Shown piece after piece: positions 1 through 10,497 of a stretch of 64,000 bases of DNA (within the stretch, counting starts at the first letter, position 1; the number at the start of each line of letters is the position of its first letter). The notes beneath the pieces are model-generated. The model searched no databases, was not told the DNA's origin, and was given only the letters and a program-made list of their open reading frames with translations. Source of the stretch: Hyperoplus lanceolatus (lineage: Eukaryota; Chordata; Actinopteri; Uranoscopiformes; Ammodytidae); contig CM049413.1 in NCBI GenBank assembly GCA_026929865.2, forward strand, positions 18,173,501 to 18,237,500, given 5' to 3'. The position numbers were made by a program, and so were the translations under genes.

Positions 1-904
1 GTCAGTTTTGTAAATTTGCCTTCCCTCGGAGTTAAATATTATTTGGGATGGTTACGACGATCAAATATTTCATTTGTAGCAGCTCTTCAATGTTTTGCGG
101 CTCACACGTGCGCACTGTTTGAAGCCTGGCAACCATCAGATACTTCAGATACATCAGATGCTTCCAGAGTACTTTGCTGAGCCTTTTCCCCAGCCAAATA
201 AATGAGCGCTTACCAAACCATGCCTGTGTATTTTTTAAATAAGTAATCTAATATGGTGATAACTAACTTTTTTGTACTGTTTTTGAAAAGTTATAATGCA
301 TTTTTGGCAGGCTATACCTGGTTCGTGCAGGTATGTTTTGATGTGGAAGCAATCAATGCCATAGTTTGATAGATTTAGAACTTGTTGATATTACAGACAT
401 TCTGAACCACATCTGCTCTTGGCTTAAATTGTGAAGGCGGGTCTCAAAAAAAGTTTTTTTTGTTGTTCTTGTTTCTGCTTTTAAAAAGATAAAAGGGAAC
501 GATCTGGCAGCCATCTGTTTGAGAAACTCTGCATTCTAGATGTCAAAGTACAAGATTGTGAAAAGGAACACACAAATAAGGCTTGACTGAATTCAAGCCG
601 GACACGCCCAATGTGCTAATTAATGCTCCACTATACTAGTGTTTGGAAATGCTACAATTATAACCTGTGTATACCAAAGCCTAACATAATAATACTGATT
701 TTCATGAACTTCAGGCATACATTTGAGCATTAAAATCAATATAAGGAAACCATTTGTTCCAGGCAAAGGAGCAGCATATTGGATTTAGTAGAGTCATTTG
801 GTGTATCTTCATTATACATTATCTTAAAAATGATGTCCTAATGCGCTGTCAAACATTAAAAGCTGTAGCATTAGTTATTCCTCCGTCTTCCATCAGCTGG
901 CTCC

Positions 905-1660
905 ACTCAAGCAATGGATACGGCTTGGACCAAACAAACCTCTGTTTCACCTGTTGAACATTTTCCTTTCCTTCTTATCTTACTTTCTCTAGCTCTACTT
1001 TCGCTAACTACCAGAAGCTAATGAACTTGTGTTGCTCCTGTTGGTTCATGCCTATTGGACATTGTGTGTTTTTGCTTGTTTAAGTATGAGTTCCTTTAGG
1101 CTCTTTATCTTTCTCTGCTACCCGGCACTTACTTACATGTTTGGGTCTCACAGCTCCAGTTGGACTTTTTCATCTTATTATTCTCTCAAAGTATGTGCTT
1201 CTGCAGATTATTGTTTTTCTTTCTTTAACTTAATTTAAGCTAACTCTACTGATGCTAACTACAAGGAGCTAATACACTTATGTTGCTCCTGTTGGATACA
1301 TTTTTATACGGGAGACTTATCCGTTGGACATTTATTTTTTTGATTTCTCGGGATTTATATTGTTTTAATATTAATTTCTATAGGATCTCTATTTAGTTTC
1401 ACTCCACCCACACTGCTTATGCTAACTACAGGGCGCTGATGTAAATCCATGGGTCTAACAAACTTCTGTTGCTACGGTTGGACATGTTCTCTGTGAGTAT
1501 GTGTATCTAGCTCCTCTCTCTTTCACTTTTTCTAGCAATGCTCATTTGCTAGATTGCTCGTTTTGGCCACTAACCTAAGTGCTAAAGTAGCGGTACATTG
1601 ATAGAGCCAACAAACTTGTGTTGGACATTTGTTGGGCCAATTAAAACATTTTAAGAGGCC
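905..1660. repeat. degenerate tandem repeat, irregular ~150-250 bp units
   Basis: The motif GCTAACTAC followed by a short variable stretch and GCTAATG/GCTGATG recurs at 1003, 1254 and 1421. Each is followed by a phrase like AACTTGTGTTGCTCCTGTTGG. Weaker matches to the second phrase occur near 925 and 1610. Units differ in length and are strongly diverged, so this looks like an old local tandem expansion. No known family recognised. Confidence 0.6.
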
Positions 1661-2993
1661 AGCTTTTGACAGGTTGGTATCTTTCCCAAGTGAATCTATC
1701 CAAGTTTAATTTATGATCTGTCACACAGTTGGAGGATTTATTTTTTATCGGGTAACGTCGAAACAGCATTGATTTATATTGATAACCCCTGACCAAACAT
1801 AAACCCAGATTCACACACGCTTTGATTGAAATTGTGCGAACAGCTTAAACGTAATGAATGCCAAAGGATATTATGTATGACTGACCAGTGGCGTTAGTTG
1901 GACACTTGTTGTAGACCGTTTCTCCAGCTGAGGCCTTCTTCCATGACATGGCAAGAAGCTGCTCGTCTTTACATATCTCATGAGGAGCTGTGGAAATAGG
2001 CGAAAAAAAAATACACTGGATAATTGTACGCAGTCTAGCAGGCGCACCACAGAAGAAGAAAAAAAAAAATCACCATGCACACATGCCCACGCTCAAATAG
2101 GCCTACACATAGCCGGCGTAAAAAAAAGAAAAAAGGGGAGACAGAAAAGCATGAAAAACAAGATTCAAATCAATGTTCTCCTGCAGTAGCTCCCAATCTT
2201 ATTCCCTTGTACATTGCTCAGTGCTCCCTCTCTCTCTGTCAGTGTCACTGCCTCAGTACAGTATCTCATTCCCTCTTCATCTTGCTCCCTCTCTTTATTC
2301 ATCTGTTCCCCCCCCCCTCTCCCTATAGCTCTCTTTCATAACCCTGATGAAAAAAATAAAACGGGGGGGGCGCTGTGAAGATATTCTGAGGGGGCAGACC
2401 AGTGTTGGCAGAGCCGATGCAGAGAGATGAAGAGGGATGGAGAACAGTGAGAGAGAGAGAGAGATAGAGAGAAAGAAAGAGAGAGAGAAAAATATGATGT
2501 GAACATCCTCGACTGGTGCAAAAGAGGCCTGCGAGCCCTGCTCAAAACCAAAGGGGTCATTGTGAAGGCGGCACTCTAAAGTTAATCTAATGTGTAGCCG
2601 TGTCAGAGCTCAAGGCAAGCAGGTACAAACGTGGCGGTTAGGCTTGTATTGCATAAAAATACTCTTGCATATTCACGCGAACTAGAAGGATTGTAACTTC
2701 CAGCCCCTCTAACAGAGAAATCAGAGTGCAAGTAAACAAATTCTAAAGAGGAGAGGTATGTTATAAGAAGATCAAGTGGATATAATGAAAGCGTCAGCAA
2801 CAACAATGACATGCAAGATATATGAAGATGTAAAAACGGACGGGTGTCGACAGGACAGGACCAACAGAAGGCAAATGTTAGAAGAGTGCAGCTCTAAAAT
2901 TGCGCTAGAAGTATTTGGCTGTGGTGCAAACCACTGGGAATCACTTCCACTCTGTCTGCTGTGCATGTGCAGATTGGGCACACATTCACACAA

Positions 2994-2995
<2 letters not shown>

Positions 2996-3065
<70 letters not shown>
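2996..3065. repeat. (AC)n microsatellite
   Basis: About 35 perfect AC units. In the adgrb3 transcript this is (GU)n, 212 nt after the TSR4 exon. Confidence 0.98.
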
Positions 3066-3067
<2 letters not shown>

Positions 3068-3277
3068 TATTGTCCATGCCAGGGATCCACTAGGAGAGGC
3101 ATGCAGAGAAATGCAGCCACACAAAAAAATAAAAAACGTGTATATGGTAAAAAGTGTTTACCCAGACTTTTCAAGCATGAATAATACATAGGCCCACACC
3201 AGCTTATATACTAGTAATACTTCTCTCATCATTTTCTCAGCTCTCACACACATACAAACAACCAAATAGCCACTGAC

Positions 3278-3442
3278 CGGGGCATTTCTTCTCGTTACAG
3301 GCGCGAACCTCCTCTCCCGAGCCGTCGCAGGGGTAGCCCTGTACTCCGGTGCCCTCGCACATCCGAAAGCGACGTTGCCAACCGGAGTCACAGGTTTTGC
3401 TGCAGAGACTCCAGTGGTTCCAGCTGCCCCAGTTACCTCCTC
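3278..3442 (-). CDS. adgrb3: adgrb3 exon: thrombospondin type-1 repeat 4 (TSR4)
   Basis: A 165-base, 55-codon exon, phase 1 to phase 1, with acceptor ttgttctatag and the non-consensus donor gtcagt. It reads [20 protein letters not shown], then [10 protein letters not shown] and [19 protein letters not shown], with six cysteines and the WGSW and WNHW motifs. The motif after cysteine 2 is CSKTCD, so the Gly of the O-fucose consensus is missing; I recall the same in mammalian BAI3. The run [18 protein letters not shown] is highly characteristic of BAI3 TSR4 and is the strongest paralogue evidence. The final G of the exon should join the exon coding for the start of the hormone-receptor-like domain, which is not found between 1 and 3277 and so lies off the left edge. 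A 70-base (AC)n array sits 212 bases downstream in the transcript. Confidence 0.95.
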
Positions 3443-3991
3443 CTATAGAACAAGAGCAGAAATACAAAATACAACCAGAAATGCTCTTCAGTGGTGAGGG
3501 ATAGCTTTTTTTCCCTATTAAAAATGTACACAAACAAATGTAGAAAACAGACTTTGTTCTGTAATAAACTAGAACATGTTTAATGAAAATTATATATTTA
3601 ATGGCTAAAAAATTATTAAAATAAAAGATTTATAAAAATAAACAGGCAATTTAAGGAGTGGAATGGAAGGTGAGAAACTAATTGGAAGTGTCTTTGAACA
3701 GTACATTAACGTTACCACTCTGAAGCAGCAGTTTCTAAACTTTAGAGCAGCACACGAATAAAGTCAATACTACTGGGGCCTGGGTTCGTTAAAAACACAC
3801 TGTTTTATTTTGTCCTCCGGACGAAACAGACTCGCGAGCCAAACTGGGTCCCAATAACCAACCCACAAATGACATGGTACGGATCCCGTTAGGTGATGCG
3901 TGTTCCATGTTGCATAATTGCCAACATGTGAGAACATGTGATGCAATTTGAAAAAAAAAACTAAAAAATAATTCATATATGTGCGCCTTAC
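3443..3991 (-). other. adgrb3: adgrb3 intron between TSR3 and TSR4
   Basis: A complete 549-base intron with donor gtaagg and acceptor ctatag. The body is AT-rich on either side of 3600. No repeat family or conserved structure recognised. Confidence 0.9.
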
Positions 3992-4156
3992 CACCACAGG
4001 AAGGGTTGCTGCAGTCTCTAGTCTCCTGGTGCTCGCCCTTACACTCTGCCCAGCCGTGCACCGACGCACTGCAGCGCCTCTGCCTCTGCTGCGTGCCCGC
4101 GTTACAAGTCACACTGCAGCCCGACCACGGACCCCACTCCAACCACTGGCCCTCCA
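3992..4156 (-). CDS. adgrb3: adgrb3 exon: thrombospondin type-1 repeat 3 (TSR3)
   Basis: A 165-base, 55-codon exon preceded by a good pyrimidine tract and the acceptor tatccgtgcag, followed by donor gtaagg. The split codon G|TG gives Val, joining TSR2 as [23 protein letters not shown] and then TQQRQRRC. Six cysteines are present. WLEW and WGPW are W-x-x-W motifs. After the second cysteine the usual Gly is Asn (CSVTCN), so the strict O-fucosylation consensus is not met. The repeat ends CSNPSCG rather than the usual CP, and with the first residues of TSR4 makes a four-glycine joint (CGGGGNW). NPS is not a glycosylation sequon because of the proline. The exon is separated from TSR4 by only 549 bases, the shortest intron in the window. 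Confidence 0.94.
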
Positions 4157-5505
4157 CTGCACGGATATAGGGGGAACGGGGGAGGAGAAGGGGTAGTATA
4201 TGTGGAGAGACAGGGGAATGGATGGAGGTGGAATGGGAGCAGATTTTGAGTGACACGGGGTAATCGGGGGTTGAATTGATTCAGATTTTTGAAGGACAGG
4301 AAAGAAGATGTAAGGGGAAAGGAAGGTGCAAAGAGAGAGAGAGACAGAGAGAGAAGACACAGAACAGAGAGAGTGAGTATAGGCTACGAGTTAACCGGAT
4401 ATAGAACGAGTTAAGACGAAAAATATACATTACAGAAGGCTTTACGGTTTGTTTTTCCATATATTGCAACAAAAAAAAAATATTTCCAGCCGAATTTTGA
4501 AATAGCTGATTACAATTCCTTTCATGCTTTTGTTTTGAGCTCGCCCAGAGTATACAGTCAGTTACAGTACGTGTTCATTCAGGGTGTTATTAAGAAAGGC
4601 ACCACGATTCAACCCTTGATTGGTGTTTGTGTAGAAGAAGGAGATACATAAAAACAAATTAAACAATTTTAAATTCAATCCCCTAAGACGATGCGTGAAT
4701 ACCAAAACAAATGAACCAAAGCCTGGTCGCATGCACGGGTGTAATCAAAGTCTCCGTTGTCCCCCTTTTAATAGTGGGGTGTTGCTGGATAAATTAACTG
4801 TATATAATAACAATATATTAAAAAACGCTCCATGGAGCTGAGGAGCGCAGAGTTGGGTGAAAATACTCTGTGGGGGTTTATTGCTGCACGTGACACCTTT
4901 CACATTATGAAATCATGTGATTAATTGTTAATATAAAAAAAAATATTGTGAAGTGCAGCTTTAAATTTTGATTATGACAGGGTTTAAAGTTTAATTATAA
5001 TTCAATCTCTCTAATGTAACCGTCAGTCATGCCAAGAACATTATTTTGTGTCTAGTGATTAAATGTGTCTTGAAAAGAAATATATATTATGTATTAGAGT
5101 TACGAGTACTTTTTGAAAATGTGTGGAATTGATTAAGCTATGGGGTTATTGAGTCACATTAATCGTAACAGGCTACTACAGTTTTACATGTAAAAAAGAG
5201 AGGAAACCTGTCAACTTAGAACCAACCTCTTCAACTATCCTGGGACATTTTGAAGCTGCGTAGCCATTGATGCTGTTGGGTTTTGCACGGTAGCCTGTCT
5301 ACTTGGCTCTGTATTAACAAGAATAGCAATTCAATGTGAGGACTGTTCTTGTTTGGACCTCAGAATGATATATTGAGGCCCACTCTCTACAAACGGGGGG
5401 CTTTAAGTAACAGAGAAAGTGAAGTACAGTGCAGTAAATGTATTTGTCTGCTTCTCCCTAGTGGGAAAACATAGCCAACTCTCCTCTGTAATGTGGTCAA
5501 TCACG

Positions 5506-5506
<1 letters not shown>

Positions 5507-5543
<37 letters not shown>

Positions 5544-5552
5544 GTGTGTGTG
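5507..5552. repeat. (TG)n microsatellite
   Basis: About 23 TG units with one C interruption near 5539. Confidence 0.95.
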
Positions 5553-6593
5553 ACTGGTGCAATGTTCCGACTATAGCCATGGCCGGCAGTGCTTTGGTGC
5601 TTCACACACACATAGAACTATAGCTTTGTACTAGAGCGTTAGTGCCAACGTGACATTTTCCAAGTCCGGTCCTGAGCAATTAAAGTGACAAGTCTAAAAT
5701 GGCTTCCAGAAGAGGGATGATCCCAAAAGTGAATCCGTGGTGTGTAGAGACTCTCCTCATCTTGCCATTTACGCTGAAACACTTGTTCCTCAAATACATG
5801 ACATACAATTGCACAAAGATATTGAAAAAAAAATGTAATAGGTTTCATTTTCAGTTTGTGTCAAAAACAAATAGTATTACCCAAGGCATTTACAGCAACA
5901 TTTGTACAAAATGTGCACACTTACAATGACATCGTTTCAATCAACCCCAGGAACAACTGCACGATACATTCAAGCAGCATTAGCGAAACATACGATATAT
6001 TCAAAGAGATTTCCCTGCTGAAAAAAAAAATAATATGTACATATTTACATATTGTACTAAAGCAGGAAGTTTACATGGTTGCTGATAGGAGACTATTTTC
6101 TATCCAAAACCACAACATATTATTTTGCTGTGATGAAGACATAGTCATGAATATATGTATATGCTTGGGATCGAACTGACTGTTTATATTGTGAGTATTA
6201 CGTTTATCTGTAAATGAACTTCCGAGCCAGCTCTCTGCCTACACACGAGTGCCTTTTAACTATTGACATTATACTGCTACTGCTTATAGCTCCATGGAAG
6301 GTTTGGACATGTTCACATTCATTATTAATGTATGACTGCTGATAGCCTTTATTTGATGCAAAAGCCGCCATGATAACACTTGCAGCTCTGCCCTGGTATA
6401 AATGAATGTATGTTTGATGTGTTAGCTTAGCACCTGTCAAACATGGGCAATAAGACACTCTGAAGAGAAGTAAGGAATTGTCATGAAAGAGTCGGATTTG
6501 TTAGAATTCAAATAGCAGTATGTGGTCTGAGTATATAGCAGTGAGAACCAACCGCTGAGATACATACACAAACACGCGTGTACACAAACGCAT

Positions 6594-6594
<1 letters not shown>

Positions 6595-6686
<92 letters not shown>
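6595..6686. repeat. (CA)n microsatellite
   Basis: About 46 uninterrupted CA units, with a CA-rich imperfect flank on the left from about 6560. Confidence 0.98.
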
Positions 6687-6690
<4 letters not shown>

Positions 6691-8922
6691 TACATATAGA
6701 GATCCTGCAAAGTTATATTCTCTTTGCATGGACGCTTGGCACAAAGGGCCAATGTCTATGTATTTATCATTTGAAAAGGACAATTGCCTTTGAACTCTCA
6801 AAAGCCCATTGAATCCGTTTTTATAGATTCACATATTCATGCTCAAATGCATAAAAACCATGAAGACACATACACAGAATTCCCTAAGGCCTTTGAAGGA
6901 CGAGCCTTTCTCTGAAACCCTCTCTTTGCAGCACTGTTCCTAAAAACAGCATGGCAAAACAACGTCTCCCCTTCTCCTGACATTTTTTTTAAAACATAAC
7001 TTTGCACCCTTTTTATCTGGAAATAGGCAATGGGTGTTTTTTATTTAAATATGAACCTTTTATAACCCTTGCTTTGAAGGAATATACATGTAAATACTGT
7101 ATATATATTCAGGATTTATACCTGTATATAGAGATAGAAATGGGCTCCAGCAGCAGTCAAATAAATATATGTATATTTTACCGGGGGACAATGATACAGG
7201 ATTCTTTGCCTCAGCAGTAATAAATAAAAAGCACTTACCCTGTGATAATTGCTCAGCCTGTGAGTGATTACATACTACTATACAAGCGTACACACGCACT
7301 CGCACTGTGACCGAAATCAATGCAGGATAAAAAATAAAGGGTTACTATTCAGAAAGCATGCCACCGCTTGTGTTATGAACCATCTAATGTTTTAGTGCTG
7401 GCGCGTCCGTGGATGCCATTATTCCAACATTATTATGCAGGGACTATTTATATTATGCCAACACAGAAACACATGGAACACAATTAAATCACTGAAATTA
7501 ATATTCCCTTTTCAATGTCAGTGCTTTCAAAGTAAGTGGTTTTCTAAAGGGACATGTTAAAAAAAATTGAAAATTAAAATTTGCACAGGGACTATATAAC
7601 ACGTGTTTGGAGTACACGTTGAGTATTGAGATGTCGAAAAGGCCTAATTTTCCAGGCTAAAACTTTTGCCATATTTAATGAGTAAACGTTGGTATTCATA
7701 TACAAGTTGAGGTCTAGAAAGCTGCTCTCTTAGTTTTTCGTCCAATTCGCCCGCCACTGTTTCTTCGGTGCCTGCTCTATTGAGACGTTATTTCAATCAC
7801 TGGTCACCAACGGCAACCTGATAAAGAGGTTTCAGCTGGACAGACAGAGAGCGAGATTGGAATAAAAGTCCTGAGGTATATATACCCTTGACACCAGAAT
7901 GAGATGGGGCTGCAGCACCACTGGCTTATTGCTGTTCTTGATACGGTAGGCTATAGACCTATAACAGGTAATCTCAGAGACAATAGACCGGGAGCTCCGC
8001 TGAAGGACTGCTCGGCAATCTAAACCAAGCCGACCGTGGACGAAAAGCACAGAGGGCCAATTTAAGGTCTTTGTGCTACGCTATATACGGTACCCCTTCC
8101 GGATGTGAGACTTTACATTAGGTGAAATATGGAGTTGAAAACATTAGTGAAGAGTTAGAGCAGCAAGCATGCACAGGCAGGGATGGTGGCGATTGTGTCG
8201 GCATACACACAAGCATTGTAAGAAGTTATGATATCCCCAACAGGTTAAATAGAACTGTTTGCATTGTGTAACATGTGATGTGATACATATGTAGCAGTAG
8301 TGAAGGTACCTGTACAAATAGACAGTGTATACTAGATCCTCTCTACAACAGCAGAAGGGCAAAAGGTGAAGTTGAGTGAACCGTGGAAGAACAAGACTGG
8401 TGCGTTGTGCTGAATGCTAATATTAGCATGCTAACACGCACAGAATGACAAAGTTTATATTCCCATCTTCAGCAGATTCCTATTTAAAAATGTTCTATTT
8501 TCCGTTTAGCATAATGATGGCACCAGTGTTGTTGCAATTCATCTGAAGTTTATGGCAATCCATTCATTATTTTGGCTACATGGGGGAATTTGGGGAATCA
8601 ACTCAAATCTCAATCCTCAGGGAGCTGTCAGTACAAAATTTGATGGCGATACATTTAATTGAGATTTTCAGTCCGAGTGAATAGAAATAACAGATAAAAA
8701 AACAACACAAATGAATAAAAACATGAGCTTGTTACTGCGTCCTATACATTACATTAGTCAACAAAGTCATTCATTTTGCTGAACTGATTCATAATTTGAT
8801 TTTATTTAGATGCAAGTGCCCCGGGAATGGCCTCTGCAGCCAGCTTTGAAGCCACCAATTTGTTAACACTTCTGCAGTTCTTTTCACCATGGCAGTCGGA
8901 AAGGACCAATATGCTACACTTA

Positions 8923-8952
8923 GTCAGCCTCCCATAGTTATGGGAGGCTGAC
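8923..8952. repeat. perfect 14-bp-arm palindrome with 2-nt spacer
   Basis: GTCAGCCTCCCATA (8923-8936) is followed by GT and its exact reverse complement TATGGGAGGCTGAC (8939-8952). The arms are complete with no mismatch. Confidence 0.95.
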
Positions 8953-9171
8953 ATGTACAATTTTTCTCCACTCAGCGTCTTCTAATTACTATCTGCACGG
9001 ATGTGATATGAATGCAGCATTAGCCCACATTATGGCAGAAGGAGCAAGAAAGAAACACAACATCTGAATGCAAATGCAAGTGAATGCAAGAGCTGTTATG
9101 GTAACCAAGTTTGTTTCTTTGGTTAAGATGTATGTGATTTGGAAGGAAATGCAGAAGAGGAATGAAAATGT

Positions 9172-9252
9172 GGAGAGAGAGAGAGAGAGACAGAGAGACA
9201 CAGAGAGACACATAAGAGACAGAGAGAAAGACAGAGAAAGAGAAAGAGATAG
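9172..9252. repeat. GA-rich low-complexity tract
   Basis: Irregular (GA)n with CA interruptions. In the transcript of adgrb3 it is a CU-rich tract 36 to 116 nt downstream of the TSR2 donor. Confidence 0.9.
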
Positions 9253-9287
9253 ACTTGGTGTATAATGCAAATGGGGATGGTACTAAC

Positions 9288-9449
9288 CAGGGCACACTGC
9301 TATGTTGCAGAGTTTGGTCTGAGTCTCGGGCCGGCAAACCACGGCGGCCACACCTCCGTTCACACACTTCCTGGTTCGCGTCCTGGAGCCCCGCCCACAG
9401 GTCGCGGAGCACAGACTCCATGACGACCACTCCTCCCACAGCCCATGCA
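9288..9449 (-). CDS. adgrb3: adgrb3 exon: thrombospondin type-1 repeat 2 (TSR2)
   Basis: A 162-base, 54-codon exon with acceptor gtgtttgcag and donor gttagt. The split codon G|TG gives Val, so TSR1 ends CP and continues [20 protein letters not shown], then [10 protein letters not shown] and finally [10 protein letters not shown]. Six cysteines are present, along with two W-x-x-W pairs (WEEW, WSSW) and CSATCG, an O-fucose consensus. The segment between cysteines 3 and 4 (VNGGVAAVV) is one residue shorter than the corresponding 55-codon TSR exons and looks more hydrophobic than I recall for mammalian BAI3. The GA-rich plus-strand tract at 9172-9252 becomes a CU-rich stretch in the transcript starting about 36 nt downstream of the donor. 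Gene identity is secure from the ordered series of repeats. Confidence 0.94.
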
Positions 9450-10114
9450 CTGCAAACACCCACACACACACAAGGCACACAACATGGGGATGGAGGGATG
9501 AGGAAGGGAGGGAGCGCAGCAGCATCCCATCGCAGGCAAGAAGGGTTAGAGAGTGAGAGAAACATGAGATATTTTATATGAGTCTGAGCACATTCCAAAA
9601 CAAAACATGAATCCAATTATAGAGGAGGAGAAGAAACACTGAGAATGAAGCAGTGCGTACATGTTAAACTACATGAAAGAAGGTTAGGAACGGACACTGG
9701 CATTTTGAAGTCATGCAAGCTATAAGCAAAGCAGAGCAGCTTGGGTCATGGCAATGGGGGAAATGAACATGGCAAGTTTTATTTGTGAGATTATCTGGGC
9801 TTCCTGTGACTATATACACTCAACAAAAATATAAACACAACACTTTTGTTTTTGCTCCCATGTTTCATGAGATGGACTTAAAGATGTAAAATTCATTCCA
9901 GATACACAATTGTACCATTTCCCTCAAACATTGTTCACAAATCTGTCTAAATGTGTGATAGTGAGCACTTCTGCTTTGCTGAGATAATCCATCCCACCTC
10001 ACAGGTGTGCCACATCAAGATGCTGATTTGACATCATGATTAGTGCACAGGTGTGCCTTAGACTGTCCACAATAAAAGGCCACCCTGAAATGTGCAGTTT
10101 TGTCTCACAGCAAA

Positions 10115-10312
10115 ATGCCACAGATGCCACAAGCATTGAGGGAGCGTGCAATTGGCATGCTGACAGCAGGAATGTCAACCAGATCTGTTGCTTGTGCATT
10201 GAATGTTCATTTCTCCACCATAAGCTGTCTCCAGCAACTTCACACAGCCATTGAAGAGGAGTGGACCAACATTCCACAGGCCACAATTGACAATCTGATA
10301 AACTCTATGTGA
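10115..10312 (+). pseudogene. Tc1-type transposase remnant: N-terminal helix-turn-helix fused to C-terminal tail
   Basis: From the ATG at 10115 a 65-residue frame runs to TGA at 10310. Residues about 8-37 (RERAIGMLTAGMSTRSV, then NVHFSTIS) match the first DNA-binding helix-turn-helix of Tc1-type transposases. It then passes directly to LHTAIEEEWTNIPQATIDNL, which belongs near the transposase C-terminus. The second DNA-binding part, the linker and the whole DDE catalytic domain are absent, so it cannot catalyse transposition. After the TGA the same frame continues with transposase-like residues (RRCFALHEANGGHTRY). Copy B has CGA at that site, so the stop probably arose by a CpG change. Whether it is translated is unknown. 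Confidence 0.8.
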
Positions 10313-10497
10313 AGAAGATGTTTTGCACTGCATGAGGCAAATGGTGGTCACACCAGATACTGACTGGTTCTGAGTCCACAGACCCCCAATAAAGCAAAAA
10401 AATGCACATTTCAGAGTGGCCTTTTATTGTGGACAGTCTAAGGCACACCTGTGCACTAATCATGATGTCAGATCAGCATCTTGATGTGGCACACCTG

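Larger units (their letters stand above)
1..3277 (-). other. adgrb3: adgrb3 intron downstream of TSR4 (incomplete)
   Basis: This intronic stretch continues past the left edge. It holds a degenerate tandem repeat (about 905-1660), short GA-rich tracts around 2450-2490 and an (AC)n array (2996-3065). I see no coding exon in it on either strand; the next adgrb3 exon should encode the hormone-receptor-like domain and none of its expected sequence is present. Confidence 0.75.
4157..9287 (-). other. adgrb3: adgrb3 intron between TSR2 and TSR3
   Basis: A complete 5131-base intron with donor gttagt and acceptor gtgcag. It contains GA-rich plus-strand tracts at 4330-4375 and 9172-9252 (CU-rich in the transcript), a (TG)n array (5507-5552), a long (AC)n array (6595-6686) and a 30-bp perfect palindrome (8923-8952). 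The rest is AT-rich sequence in which I recognise nothing. Confidence 0.9.

Noticed and set aside
2772-3191. Long open frames of Thr-His or Cys-Val repeats around AC/GT arrays (also at 6437-6801, 23253-23954, 27132-27524, 39070-39571, 53366-53961, 54715-55658)
   Set aside because: They are translations of dinucleotide microsatellites and lack coding character in the flanks.
1-3277. Search for the next adgrb3 exon (hormone-receptor-like domain)
   Set aside because: No minus-strand frame shows the expected cysteine/tryptophan pattern with splice sites.
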